Source of the DNA: Myxococcota bacterium
GTDB lineage: Bacteria > Myxococcota_A > Polyangia > Polyangiales > Houyiibacteriaceae
Length of the DNA stretch: 53,257 nucleotides
NCBI GenBank assembly: GCA_028284955.1
Contig: JANQQS010000131.1
Coordinates: 1-53,257, forward strand
Direction of reading: 5' to 3'
Shown: one piece after another, positions 1 through 8,110 of the stretch
How the letters are laid out: the number at the start of each line of letters is the position of its first letter
Position numbering within the stretch: position 1 is the first letter of the stretch
The notes under the pieces: model-generated
The model's input: only the letters and a program-made list of their open reading frames with translations
What the model was told of the DNA's origin: nothing
Databases searched by the model: none
Position numbers and translations under genes: made by a program

Positions 1-27
1 TTCGAGGGCATGAAACTTCATCGTAGA

Positions 28-89
28 GCTCCTGATGTTTGGGTTGAGGGTCACGCCCCGTCTTGGCCCTCAACCCGAACATCAGGAGC
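28..89. repeat. Long hairpin (23-bp stem, 16-nt loop)
   Basis: Arm 28-50 pairs with arm 67-89 with one wobble position (T at 40). The loop is 51-66. There is no U-tract on either side, so it is not a canonical intrinsic terminator. It lies in the gene-free left edge of the window, beyond the low-complexity tract and the hairpin repeat that follow the gene ending at 334. Confidence 0.7.
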
Positions 90-90
90 G

Positions 91-276
91 GATGCAGATT
101 CTGAATCTGACACCGACACGGGTGCAGACGCCGAGACCGATGCACAATCAGATGCCGAACCCGATGCCGAACCAGATTCTGCGTCCGCTTCTGCACAGGA
201 ATCGGGATCGGGATCGGCGTCTGATTCTGAATCAGCGTCGGCGTCTGTGTCAGTATCCGAGTCCACGTCAGATTCA
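91..276. repeat. Low-complexity GAnTC-rich tract
   Basis: About 185 bp built from short imperfect units such as GATTCTGAATCT, GATGCCGAACCC (immediately repeated with one change) and runs of ATCGGG. Both strands stay open and would encode Ser/Asp/Glu/Ala-rich polypeptides. That follows from the unit composition and is not evidence for a gene. No ribosome binding site or recognisable domain is present. It could be the remnant of a Ser-Asp linker coding sequence, but I see no gene to attach it to. Confidence 0.5.
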
Positions 277-336
277 GAGGGTCCGGCTCGGCTTCGGTGC
301 TCGATTCGACCCTCAGGCAAACTGATCGCTGCTCTA
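277..336 (-). repeat. Stop-codon-linked hairpin repeat, copy A
   Basis: Read on the minus strand, the element starts with the TAG stop codon of the gene ending at 334. It continues TAGAGCAG, then a TGATCA-like core and TTTGCCTGAGGGTC. The first 29 nt match the copy after 53161 at 27 positions. GAGGGTC (277-283) pairs with GACCCTC (308-314), but the loop is long (24 nt) compared with the 3-nt loops of other copies. Placement at a 3' gene end suggests a 3'-UTR or termination role; this is inference. Confidence 0.7.
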
Positions 337-1542
337 CCGCCAGCTTTGAATCGTGCCGGAAGATCCCGCCACATAGACCGTTCCATCGGTCCCCAGCGCC
401 GGCGCGGATAGCGTTCGCAGCCCGGTATCGACCGACCAAAGGTTGGTGCCCGCGGGATCGATGGCGAGGAGTCGGCCGCGTTGATTGATGGCCAGGGTCA
501 CACCCGAGGCGTCGACCGTGATTCCGCCCGGGAATGCTCCTTCCGAGTCTACCCGCCAACGAACGCCAGTACCCGGATCGACGCACAGTAGTCCATCTGC
601 AGCGGCCCCCAAACGCACCCCGCCGTCCAGTCCCACCGCCAGCCGAGTACTTCGAGAAGGTCGAATGCCGAGTTGCCATCGTGCCACCACCCGTCCACGC
701 GCGCCGGTGCCGACCAACTCGCCACCTGTCGTCACGACCAACGCGGTTCCGTCATCCATCATCGCGGGTCCGACAATCACCTCCGCGGGAGTCTGTACGC
801 GCCGCGATGAATCTCCTGAAAACGAAACAAACATCACTTCGTTGCCGCTTACGAGTGCGATACGGGAAGCGCTGCTCGCGAGTACGCTTCGCACGGCGCG
901 TGGCGAAGACACTCGAAAAATCGACCGACCATCTACCCCAAAGCGACTCACCGCGCGGTCAGCCGTCGCCAGCACCGCCGAGCCGTCGGGAAGCACAAGA
1001 GGTGAACCAAGCGGTGCGCCCGACAAATGAGTGCGGCTCAATTCCTGACCGCGAATCGAGAGCCGGACCAGTGCGTCAGGATGGACCGAGACGGCGAGCT
1101 GGCCCGCCGGAGTGATCGACGGCGGGAACGACACCGTTCCTAGTTCGCGTTCCCAAAGCAGCGCCCCGGAACTCGAAACAGCGGCCACTCCGTCAGATGT
1201 CCCGACGAAAAGTGTGCCATGTTGATCGATCGCAGGGCCCGAAAGGCGACGCGTCTTGATCCGGAGCTCCCATTGCTTCGTAGGGGCGTTTCGAGAGACT
1301 GACGCCGCCGACCGCCCGAGTCGTTTCGGTCCGACGCCTTCGGTCGCGACAGGATGAGCTGAAGACACCCCGTGGGGGACTTCCACGAACCGACCAACCC
1401 GCACCGGGCGCGCTCGCGCCCTCGATGGGGCCAACCATCCAAGCGGTGTCTCCCACTCGAAATGCCCCGCAGCAATCACGAAAAGCATTCCCGCGCATGC
1501 GAACGTCATGATGCGTACCCCAAGAGGCATCGGGGACATCAT
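334..1542 (-). CDS. Membrane-anchored PQQ/WD40-like beta-propeller protein
   Basis: A 402-residue protein with one N-terminal hydrophobic segment (about residues 10-27, signal peptide or anchor). A short Arg-rich stretch follows, then repeated propeller-type blades, for example SGPAIDQHGTLFVGTSDGV near residue 100 and LSAPALGTDGTVYVAGSSG near the C-terminus. Such propellers act extracytoplasmically as binding scaffolds; no catalytic motif is seen. Its start overlaps the stop of the upstream kinase gene by 4 bp, so the two are probably translationally coupled. It is the last gene of the three-gene operon 5428-334, and its stop codon forms the first bases of hairpin repeat A. The ligand is unknown. 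Confidence 0.85.
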   Translation of the reverse strand: MMSPMPLGVRIMTFACAGMLFVIAAGHFEWETPLGWLAPSRARARPVRVGRFVEVPHGVSSAHPVATEGVGPKRLGRSAASVSRNAPTKQWELRIKTRRLSGPAIDQHGTLFVGTSDGVAAVSSSGALLWERELGTVSFPPSITPAGQLAVSVHPDALVRLSIRGQELSRTHLSGAPLGSPLVLPDGSAVLATADRAVSRFGVDGRSIFRVSSPRAVRSVLASSASRIALVSGNEVMFVSFSGDSSRRVQTPAEVIVGPAMMDDGTALVVTTGGELVGTGARGRVVARWQLGIRPSRSTRLAVGLDGGVRLGAAADGLLCVDPGTGVRWRVDSEGAFPGGITVDASGVTLAINQRGRLLAIDPAGTNLWSVDTGLRTLSAPALGTDGTVYVAGSSGTIQSWR

Positions 1543-3563
1543 AGCGGTCGCAATGCGATTCGGTAGCGCTCCTCACCGTTCGACGAATGTGCCCCGGAAC
1601 GCCGGTTGCGTGACGCACGTACCGATACTTCGATGCACGTCCCGTGGAGTTCCGCCGAAGGCTCAAACGCGCCGGTCCGCTCTCCTTCGCCGACACCGTT
1701 CTTGTCGATGGTCACGCTGCTCGCGTTTCGACGCTCCACGAGACGAATCGCCAAATCGAGCCCGTGTACCCCAGTGACTTCGGCGCGATATCGCCCGGAA
1801 GTTTCCCGTACGCAAAACGCATCTACGTCCCCACGCCAACCGATATAACCAAACATTGGCGATGCTGACGTCAAATCATTCGAGAGTTCGAGCGAGTCGT
1901 TGACCTCAATTTCGTCCGCTTTTTCCGCTCGAACCGAGTCCCAACGTATCGTGTAGTCGTCCGACACATTCTCCGTCGGAAACTCTCCTTCAACCCAGCG
2001 CTCTCGCACACGGAATACATAATCGCCGGCCTTCACGTGGAAATTCGGAACGACTTCTGCACCCCCGAATCCCCCGCTATTCGCTTCGAGCAATGGTGTC
2101 GATTGCCCGGGCTTCACGATATCGAGGACGACATCCATGTTGGGGATTGCGCTGAGCGACACCCGCAGGGTCGTCGCCGAATCGACGTGAAAAGAGTATA
2201 GATCGACGTCGCTGAATTTTCGATTGAGGCGCCGACCAAGTTGGCCTCTCACCGCAACCCCTGGAGGAATAGGGTTTGCTCGTTCGAGTTGGTGATTCGG
2301 TTCTTGTTCCCGAGTGAGGGGGCGCTTGTCGGTTCGGTGCTGGGTCAATGCGTACCACCCTGCGAACGCTGCTCCAGCAATCACCAGCGAAAGCATCACG
2401 TACGCAGCTGTCCCGCGTCGATGAATACGTTTTTCGTATCGATCGATATCCCCGCGCGTGGCGACCTGCTCGAGTCGAGAGTCGCGTTCCGAAGCCATCG
2501 AAGACGAGCGAGAGGGTTGCGCCAATTCGGGATAGGACGCGTCGATGGATGCCATGTAGCCGAGAAGGTCCTCACGGAGTGCGTCAGCGCTCTCGTAGCG
2601 GTTGGCCCGATCTTTCTCCATCGCCCGGCCCACAATCCGATCCACGTCGGGAGGAAGCGGACGTTTGGCACGTTGCGAAGGCGGAACCAGAGCTTCTGTC
2701 AAATGCTTGGTGAGCACACCGACCGGTGTGGGCGCGGCAAACGGTGGAACGCCAGTGCACGCTTTGTACATCATCGCACCGATGGCGTAAATGTCAGCGC
2801 GTCCGTCCACCTCATCGCCGCGAATTTGTTCCGGCGACATGTAGTACGGCGTTCCGACTATCGCCCCGGCCCGCGTGACCGTCGCGTACCCTCTTCCTTC
2901 TCGTAGCTTCGCAAGACCGAAGTCGAGCACCTTGGCCATTTCCGCGTGCGACGCTGGCTTGCTCACCATGACGTTTTCCGGTTTGAGATCTCGGTGCACG
3001 ATGCCGTGTCCATGCGCTTCTGAAACCGAGGCACAGATCTGGGCGCAGATGCGCGCGACGCGTTCAAACGTAAGCGTGCCGTCTTGGCGAATCATCTGAC
3101 CGAGATCGCGCCCGTCCACATACTCCATCACCAGGTACATCAGTCCTTCGCTCCGACCAAAGTCGAAGACCTGCACCGTGTTGGGATGACTGAGCCGCGA
3201 TGCGGCTTGTGCTTCCCGTTGAAATCTTTTTACGGTGTCTTTCGCGCGCACGAGGCCACCGTGCAAAAGCTTCATCGCCATGAGCTTGCCGATGTGTACG
3301 TGTTCGACCTTGTACACTACGCCCATCCCTCCTCGCCCGAGGAGGCTCATAATTCGATAGCGATCAGCCACCACCCGGCCAACCAGGGGATCGGCCACCG
3401 CGTCCACTGGATCGACCGCGACCGGGCGACTCCCTAGTTGCAGCCCACATCCCGCGCAGAAATGTGCGTCGACCGGATTGCCTCGACCGCATCGCGTGCA
3501 CGGCACGACATCGATGGTGTGCGCTGCCTCCTCGGGAGACGCGGCTTCATCGGGAAACGTCAT
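1539..3563 (-). CDS. Zinc-ribbon Ser/Thr protein kinase with extracytoplasmic domain
   Basis: A 674-residue Hanks-type kinase. The N-terminus has a four-Cys zinc ribbon (C22, C25, C36, C39). The kinase domain spans about residues 68-345 with glycine loop GRGGMGVV, catalytic Lys in MAMKLL, HRDLKPEN, DFG in KVLDFGLAK and SPEQ in the activation segment. These motifs look complete, so the kinase should be active. A transmembrane helix lies near residues 386-405. The remaining ~265 residues are outside and resemble pre-peptidase C-terminal (PPC)-type beta domains. It overlaps the downstream propeller gene and the upstream zinc-ribbon gene by 4 bp each. Likely role: transmembrane signalling in which the outer domain and the propeller may cooperate. 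Confidence 0.93.
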   Translation of the reverse strand: MTFPDEAASPEEAAHTIDVVPCTRCGRGNPVDAHFCAGCGLQLGSRPVAVDPVDAVADPLVGRVVADRYRIMSLLGRGGMGVVYKVEHVHIGKLMAMKLLHGGLVRAKDTVKRFQREAQAASRLSHPNTVQVFDFGRSEGLMYLVMEYVDGRDLGQMIRQDGTLTFERVARICAQICASVSEAHGHGIVHRDLKPENVMVSKPASHAEMAKVLDFGLAKLREGRGYATVTRAGAIVGTPYYMSPEQIRGDEVDGRADIYAIGAMMYKACTGVPPFAAPTPVGVLTKHLTEALVPPSQRAKRPLPPDVDRIVGRAMEKDRANRYESADALREDLLGYMASIDASYPELAQPSRSSSMASERDSRLEQVATRGDIDRYEKRIHRRGTAAYVMLSLVIAGAAFAGWYALTQHRTDKRPLTREQEPNHQLERANPIPPGVAVRGQLGRRLNRKFSDVDLYSFHVDSATTLRVSLSAIPNMDVVLDIVKPGQSTPLLEANSGGFGGAEVVPNFHVKAGDYVFRVRERWVEGEFPTENVSDDYTIRWDSVRAEKADEIEVNDSLELSNDLTSASPMFGYIGWRGDVDAFCVRETSGRYRAEVTGVHGLDLAIRLVERRNASSVTIDKNGVGEGERTGAFEPSAELHGTCIEVSVRASRNRRSGAHSSNGEERYRIALRPL

Positions 3564-5428
3564 GTCTCATCCGACTCTGCCGCCAGCACGTAGCTCGCGT
3601 CGAGCCGTGGCACCGAAACCACCTGACCAGAACTCGAGCGAAATTGTTGCTCGCCAGCGATTTCCCCGAGCACGCGCACCCAGCTATCCACTTCGTGCTC
3701 GGTTGCCGCCGGATACGTCACCCACAACGGGCATCGCTGCCCTCGTCCGCAATCCCGCACCAGGATTTGAAGAACGCTCGCGCCTCCGTGCACGTCGACG
3801 TGGTATACGCGACCGACGAACTGCGCGTGCCGCCCTCGGTAGATGGCGGGGTTGGTCACCACTCGTTTGTAGGACAGACTCTTGTCGATCTCGTACTTCG
3901 CTGCCTCGTCGGCTAAGCTCGCGACCCGCTTCACGGCCAGCACGCGCTTACGTGGAGCTTTCCCCGGCTCGCGCGCCACGACCTCAAATCGGAAGGGTCC
4001 GTTTCGAGAAAGCTTCATTCGCTTTAGAAATCGCCCTTTCGTCACCTTCAGACCGACTCCATTGATCGAAACAGCGGCTGACGAATGCACCGCGCCTGCG
4101 ATCTCGACGAACGCGCGGTCAGTCACCACACGGTCCCCCGGTCGATCGACCTGCAGAGTGGCGTAGGGGACGCGAAGCCGAATCTTGCCGGTGTGCGTTT
4201 TCCCGCCGGGAGGTGAGATACGAAACCGTATCGCTCGATCGAGAGCAGACGCGCTGGAGTCTTCCCCCTCAAGCAGGTAGTCGAGCTTCGCGTGACCGCG
4301 AAAATCGAGCTCTAGTGGCGTGTCATCCACCATGACGTCGGCGCCGGGTAAGCTATCGACGAGAATACGTAGTTTCGGCGGATCTTCCTTCAACGCACGA
4401 AGATCTGGGCGAACACGGAAGGAAAGCGCCAGCACGACCTGCTCGGTATCCACGCTTCCATCGGGATCTACAACATCCAGGACAAGCTTGTTGTCACCGA
4501 CCTGGAGTGTGTCGGACGCCAACGTAAACGACACTCGCCCGGCTTTGACCGTGCGTTCGGCGCCTCCAAATCGAACCTTCGTGCCCTTATTCGCCGAAGG
4601 AACGTCGACCACCAGGGTTTCCCGGCCGCCCGTGTGGGTCACCTGAACGCGTAGCCCTGGCTCTGGACGAACCCATCGATAGACCGCGACTGCGGCCGCC
4701 ACAACGAATGCGAGCGCGACAACACCGAGGCCCACCCGTTTAGCGACCGCCCCGGCGCGACCAAAACGCACCGGCACCACCAAAGGCTCGTGCTCGGCCT
4801 GGCCCGCCGAAGCAGCCGAGCTTGTATCGGTTCGGAGCGCTGCCTTCGACGCGGTCGATCGCACATCGGTCACAGGTTTCTCGCCTGGGTCCAGCACCGG
4901 TGGCGTCATGCCGAGCACCGTCCGATTCGTCCGCTGCGGTCGCGCACGCCCTCGCCCTGTCGGCGAGGCGGGTTCCGATGGGGCGACCCCCTGCGCAGGC
5001 GGCATGCCCGGCAAAGTGCGTCCCGGTGTCGCCTGAACGTCTGTGTCGGCTGGAGCATGTGGGCGAGCCAAACTGTCGGGAGAGGCCGACGCTTCCGGGC
5101 TCGAACCGTCCCCGGAAGCGTCGGTTCGCTCGGCCGGAAACGACTCGCGAGGAATCACAGACGGCATGCCAACCACGGTGTGCGCGCGCCGAGGCCCTCG
5201 AGTTTCAGAGTTCTTCGCCGAATCGCCTTCCGCGCCGGGAATAGACGCCGCCGGCATACCGAGCACGGTGCGACGAACTTTCTTCGAGGTCTTTGCGTCG
5301 CCAGAGGAAGGCGCCGCGCGCGGGTCGCCGGCCTGAGTACGAAAGTTGTAGCCGCAATCACCGCAAAATTTTGCCTCTGGCGGGGAGATGCTTCCGCACT
5401 CCGGGCAATGAATCGAGGATGCCGTCAT
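3560..5428 (-). CDS. Zinc-ribbon membrane protein with repeated TVLGMP motifs and OB-like C-terminus
   Basis: A 622-residue protein. It starts with a zinc ribbon (C8, C11, C22, C25), then a ~200-residue disordered, Ser/Pro/Ala-rich cytoplasmic part carrying four related motifs (RTVLGMPAA, HTVVGMPSV, RTLPGMPPA, RTVLGMTPP). A transmembrane helix lies at about 231-253. The outer part contains beta-rich segments and a C-terminal ~90-residue region resembling an OB-fold (starting YRGRHAQFVGRVYHV). It is the first gene of an operon with a Ser/Thr kinase, so the Thr-containing motifs are plausible phosphorylation or docking sites; this is inference. The ATG lies just after the divergent intergenic region shared with amt. 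Confidence 0.85.
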   Translation of the reverse strand: MTASSIHCPECGSISPPEAKFCGDCGYNFRTQAGDPRAAPSSGDAKTSKKVRRTVLGMPAASIPGAEGDSAKNSETRGPRRAHTVVGMPSVIPRESFPAERTDASGDGSSPEASASPDSLARPHAPADTDVQATPGRTLPGMPPAQGVAPSEPASPTGRGRARPQRTNRTVLGMTPPVLDPGEKPVTDVRSTASKAALRTDTSSAASAGQAEHEPLVVPVRFGRAGAVAKRVGLGVVALAFVVAAAVAVYRWVRPEPGLRVQVTHTGGRETLVVDVPSANKGTKVRFGGAERTVKAGRVSFTLASDTLQVGDNKLVLDVVDPDGSVDTEQVVLALSFRVRPDLRALKEDPPKLRILVDSLPGADVMVDDTPLELDFRGHAKLDYLLEGEDSSASALDRAIRFRISPPGGKTHTGKIRLRVPYATLQVDRPGDRVVTDRAFVEIAGAVHSSAAVSINGVGLKVTKGRFLKRMKLSRNGPFRFEVVAREPGKAPRKRVLAVKRVASLADEAAKYEIDKSLSYKRVVTNPAIYRGRHAQFVGRVYHVDVHGGASVLQILVRDCGRGQRCPLWVTYPAATEHEVDSWVRVLGEIAGEQQFRSSSGQVVSVPRLDASYVLAAESDET

Positions 5429-5524
5429 GGACAGACCCGAGATCCTATCAGATCCGTGCCAACGCGCTCCAACCAGCGATCAGAGGAAAAACGGCGAATT
5501 GAGTGACAGCTGACTAATTCATCC

Positions 5525-5554
5525 TTGCTATTAGACGCCATACACTATTACTAT
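5525..5554 (+). promoter_or_regulatory. Possible sigma-70-type promoter of the amt operon
   Basis: TTGCTA (5525-5530) and TACTAT (5549-5554) are separated by 18 nt and lie about 50 nt upstream of the proposed amt start, in the 176-bp divergent space between the zinc-ribbon gene and amt. The match is moderate. No -24/-12 (sigma-54) element was recognised, although many ammonium transporter genes use one. Confidence 0.35.
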
Positions 5555-5604
5555 AGTTTTGCGTGATTTCACGATTACCAGCTCATGATCGCGAGGAGGA
5601 TCTC

Positions 5605-7035
5605 TTGTCAGCGCAATTATCGACCCATAGTACCGCAGTTTTGCGCGACCGACTCTCCATTCTGGGAGGACTCGCGTCCGCCATTGTCATCTGGATGTTG
5701 CCTTCGTGGGCACAGGCGCAAGCCGCGGAAGCGGCGGAAGCCGCGAACAACGTCGCCACGACCGAAGCCCTGGACACGCTGTGGGTGGTGATCGCCGCGG
5801 CGATGGTGTTTTTCATGCAGGCCGGCTTTCTCGCGGTAGAGGTTGGCTTCGTACGGCCTCGCAACATCGCCATGGTGGCCATGAAAAACCTGGTGGACTG
5901 GGTCGCGGTGAGCATGGCGTTCATGTTGGTGGGATTCGGCCTGATGTTCGGCACCTCGCTGGGCGGCATGTTGGGAGGCGCCGGGGGCGACTTGCTCATG
6001 GCCGCCGGCATCGACCGGTTCGGCATGCGCGGCTTCACCTTCTTCATGTTCCAGCTCGCGTTTTGCGGCACGGCCGCCACCGTGGTGTCGGGTGCGATGT
6101 CGGAGCGCACAGGATTCGTCCCGTACCTCTTCACCTCGTTTGTGGTCGGTTTGATCATCTACCCTCTCTTCGGCCACTGGGCATGGGGAAATCTTCTCGT
6201 TGAAGACAACCAGCCCTTACTTGTCCGAGTCGGATTTCACGACTTCGCAGGCTCTACCGTCGTGCACTCTCTCGGAGGCTGGGTCGGCCTGATGGGGGCG
6301 TGGCTCGTGGGTCCGCGAATCGGTCGCCTCGATGCCGACGGCAACGTGCGTGCGATGAGAGGATACAGCGTTCCGTTTGCAGTTCTTGGAACGATCATTC
6401 TGTGGTTCGGTTGGTGGGGGTTCAACGGCGGCAGCACGCTAGCGCTCAATGACCAAGTCGGTCCCATCATCACCAATACGAATTTATCCGCCGCAGCGGG
6501 CGGCTTCGTCGCGTTTGCGCATTGCTGGTTCGTGCAAGGCAAAGCGGACCTCAACGAAAAGTTCATCGGCGGCATTCTCGGGGGCCTAGTGTCCATCACC
6601 GCGTGTTGCGACGTCCTCGATCCATCCCGTTCGCTTCTCGTAGGCGGCCTGGCTGGGGTGCTCCACAACTACGGCTACGATTTCATTCTCAAGCGCGCCA
6701 AAATCGACGATCCTGTCGGTGCGATTCCGATTCACCTCATTTGCGGCATCTTCGGCACCCTCTGCGTCGCGATGGGAGATTCGTCGAAACTCGGTGGACG
6801 CGCGTGGCAGGAAATCCTCATCGTGCAGTGCTTCGGCGTACTCGCCTGCATGGTCTGGACCATCGGATGTTCGCTGGTTCTCTTCGTCGGGCTCAAGACC
6901 ACCATCGGCCTTCGAGTGTCTCCGGAAGAAGAAGTGGCCGGTCTCAACATCGAAGGCGAGTTCATGCAACCAGAAGAGCAAGGTGACCAGCTCGAAGTCG
7001 ACATGGACATGCTCGACAGCCTGATGAACGACTAG
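5605..7035 (+). CDS. amt: Ammonium transporter (Amt/MEP/Rh family)
   Basis: A channel-like ammonium transporter of the inner membrane, about 476 residues. A signal-peptide-like N-terminus ends near PSWAQAQA, followed by eleven or so membrane helices. Diagnostic residues are present: the ammonium-site Asp and first pore His in HDFAGSTVVHSLGGW, the second pore His in IPIHLICGIFG, the Phe-gate region FQLAFCGTA and FGWWGFNGGS. The start is chosen as TTG 5605 because GAGGAGG (5593-5599) sits 5 nt upstream; an in-frame ATG at 5563 lacks such a site. The C-terminal tail is acidic and extended. No glnK-type PII gene is adjacent; signalling genes follow instead. Confidence 0.95.
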   Translation: MSAQLSTHSTAVLRDRLSILGGLASAIVIWMLPSWAQAQAAEAAEAANNVATTEALDTLWVVIAAAMVFFMQAGFLAVEVGFVRPRNIAMVAMKNLVDWVAVSMAFMLVGFGLMFGTSLGGMLGGAGGDLLMAAGIDRFGMRGFTFFMFQLAFCGTAATVVSGAMSERTGFVPYLFTSFVVGLIIYPLFGHWAWGNLLVEDNQPLLVRVGFHDFAGSTVVHSLGGWVGLMGAWLVGPRIGRLDADGNVRAMRGYSVPFAVLGTIILWFGWWGFNGGSTLALNDQVGPIITNTNLSAAAGGFVAFAHCWFVQGKADLNEKFIGGILGGLVSITACCDVLDPSRSLLVGGLAGVLHNYGYDFILKRAKIDDPVGAIPIHLICGIFGTLCVAMGDSSKLGGRAWQEILIVQCFGVLACMVWTIGCSLVLFVGLKTTIGLRVSPEEEVAGLNIEGEFMQPEEQGDQLEVDMDMLDSLMND

Positions 7036-7067
7036 GGCGAGGCCTCGGCCAACCGCCAGGAGAGACT

Positions 7068-7262
7068 ATGAATCGTCGAATCGCACAAATCGCTGTCAAG
7101 CAGGGGATCGGCTACAACACGGTCAAGCCAGAGCAGTTTTTTGAAAAGCCCCGAGACGAACGAGTTCGTCTGATCATGGAACACAAGGTCTTGTTCTACG
7201 ACGAGGCGGGCGTTCAAGTGCCAACCAAAGAAGCTCTACAGCTGCTGAAGGCACAGCGGTGA
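7068..7262 (+). CDS. Small conserved-looking protein of unknown function (64 aa)
   Basis: A 64-residue basic/acidic soluble protein with no signal or membrane segment. An AGGAGAG ribosome binding site lies a few nt before its ATG. It starts 32 bp after amt and ends 23 bp before the roadblock gene, so it sits inside the operon. I do not recognise the family. It is not PII/GlnK, as it is far too short and lacks the T-loop. The position suggests an accessory to the transporter or signalling genes. Confidence 0.75.
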   Translation: MNRRIAQIAVKQGIGYNTVKPEQFFEKPRDERVRLIMEHKVLFYDEAGVQVPTKEALQLLKAQR

Positions 7263-7285
7263 CAGAAGGCGGGGAGTTTTAGCGA

Positions 7286-8035
7286 ATGCAAGATGCACTT
7301 CAACGAATCAACCAGGTCGCCGGAGTCCGAGGCTCCGCGTTGTTCAACCTTAGCGGTGAGTGCATTGCCGCGCTGACGCCCCCCCCTTACGAGCCGATCC
7401 TTCTCAACCAACTAATGACGGAGCTGCAGGCCGCGTTTCAGGTTCATCACTACCTCGAGACCGAAGGTGTCGAGCAGCTTTCGATGCATTGCGAAGGCGG
7501 GAACCTGTTGGTGCGAAAGGTCTACCAATATCTGGTGCTGGTGCTCACCGACGCTTCGGTTAACTCCGCTATGGTCGATGTCGCCATCAACGTGATGTCG
7601 CTCAAACTCAAAGGCGCAGAGGCCGGCGTAGCTGCGATGCCCGCGCAGGCTGCGGTCGGCGGTGCGATAGCCGCCACTCCGTTTTCTGGCACTTCTCTAT
7701 CGGACTCCCGTCCAGGAAACATGGTCGACGCCTCGACGAGCCTTCCCGCAGTTTCGTTCGCGAGCCTTGGCCAGACCGGAAATATCCCCCAATCTCAATC
7801 TGGGCCCAAGCTAAGCACTACCCTATTGCGGGCATTGCGCGACGTCTGCACGAAGCACATGGGCGCTGACGCAAAAGCCATCATGAAAGAAGAGCTCGCG
7901 AAACTTGGCGCGACCTCGGGAAAGATTCGCGTGAGCTACGATGAACTCGTCGCACTCCTCAGTCGAAGACTTCCTCCACATCGAAGAACTGCATTCGCGG
8001 ACGAAGCCCGAGCACTACCGAGCACTATGAAATAG
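7286..8035 (+). CDS. Roadblock/LC7-domain protein
   Basis: A 249-residue protein. Residues about 1-105 look like a roadblock/LC7 fold (GVRGSALFNLSGECIAAL near the start, then alternating strands to LVLVLTDASVNSAMV). An Ala/Ser/Gly-rich linker follows, then a ~70-residue helical C-terminal domain (LRALRDVCTKHMGADAKAIM...). Bacterial roadblock proteins usually regulate small Ras-like GTPases such as MglA; no GTPase gene is present in this window. A second roadblock-like domain occurs at the C-terminus of the protein encoded at 10971-12137. Role inferred: regulatory scaffold in the amt-linked signalling operon. Confidence 0.85.
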   Translation: MQDALQRINQVAGVRGSALFNLSGECIAALTPPPYEPILLNQLMTELQAAFQVHHYLETEGVEQLSMHCEGGNLLVRKVYQYLVLVLTDASVNSAMVDVAINVMSLKLKGAEAGVAAMPAQAAVGGAIAATPFSGTSLSDSRPGNMVDASTSLPAVSFASLGQTGNIPQSQSGPKLSTTLLRALRDVCTKHMGADAKAIMKEELAKLGATSGKIRVSYDELVALLSRRLPPHRRTAFADEARALPSTMK

Positions 8036-8110
8036 GCGTTTCTCGAAACGGAGCCATGCATCTGAAACGAAAGGACCGGGGGTAGCTGACAGACAAGGGA
8101 GCAGTCATTT

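Noticed and set aside
10-411. Ser/Asp-rich gene on the plus strand at the left edge
   Set aside because: It overlaps the 3' end of the supported minus-strand propeller gene and the hairpin repeat, and the tract is equally open on the other strand.
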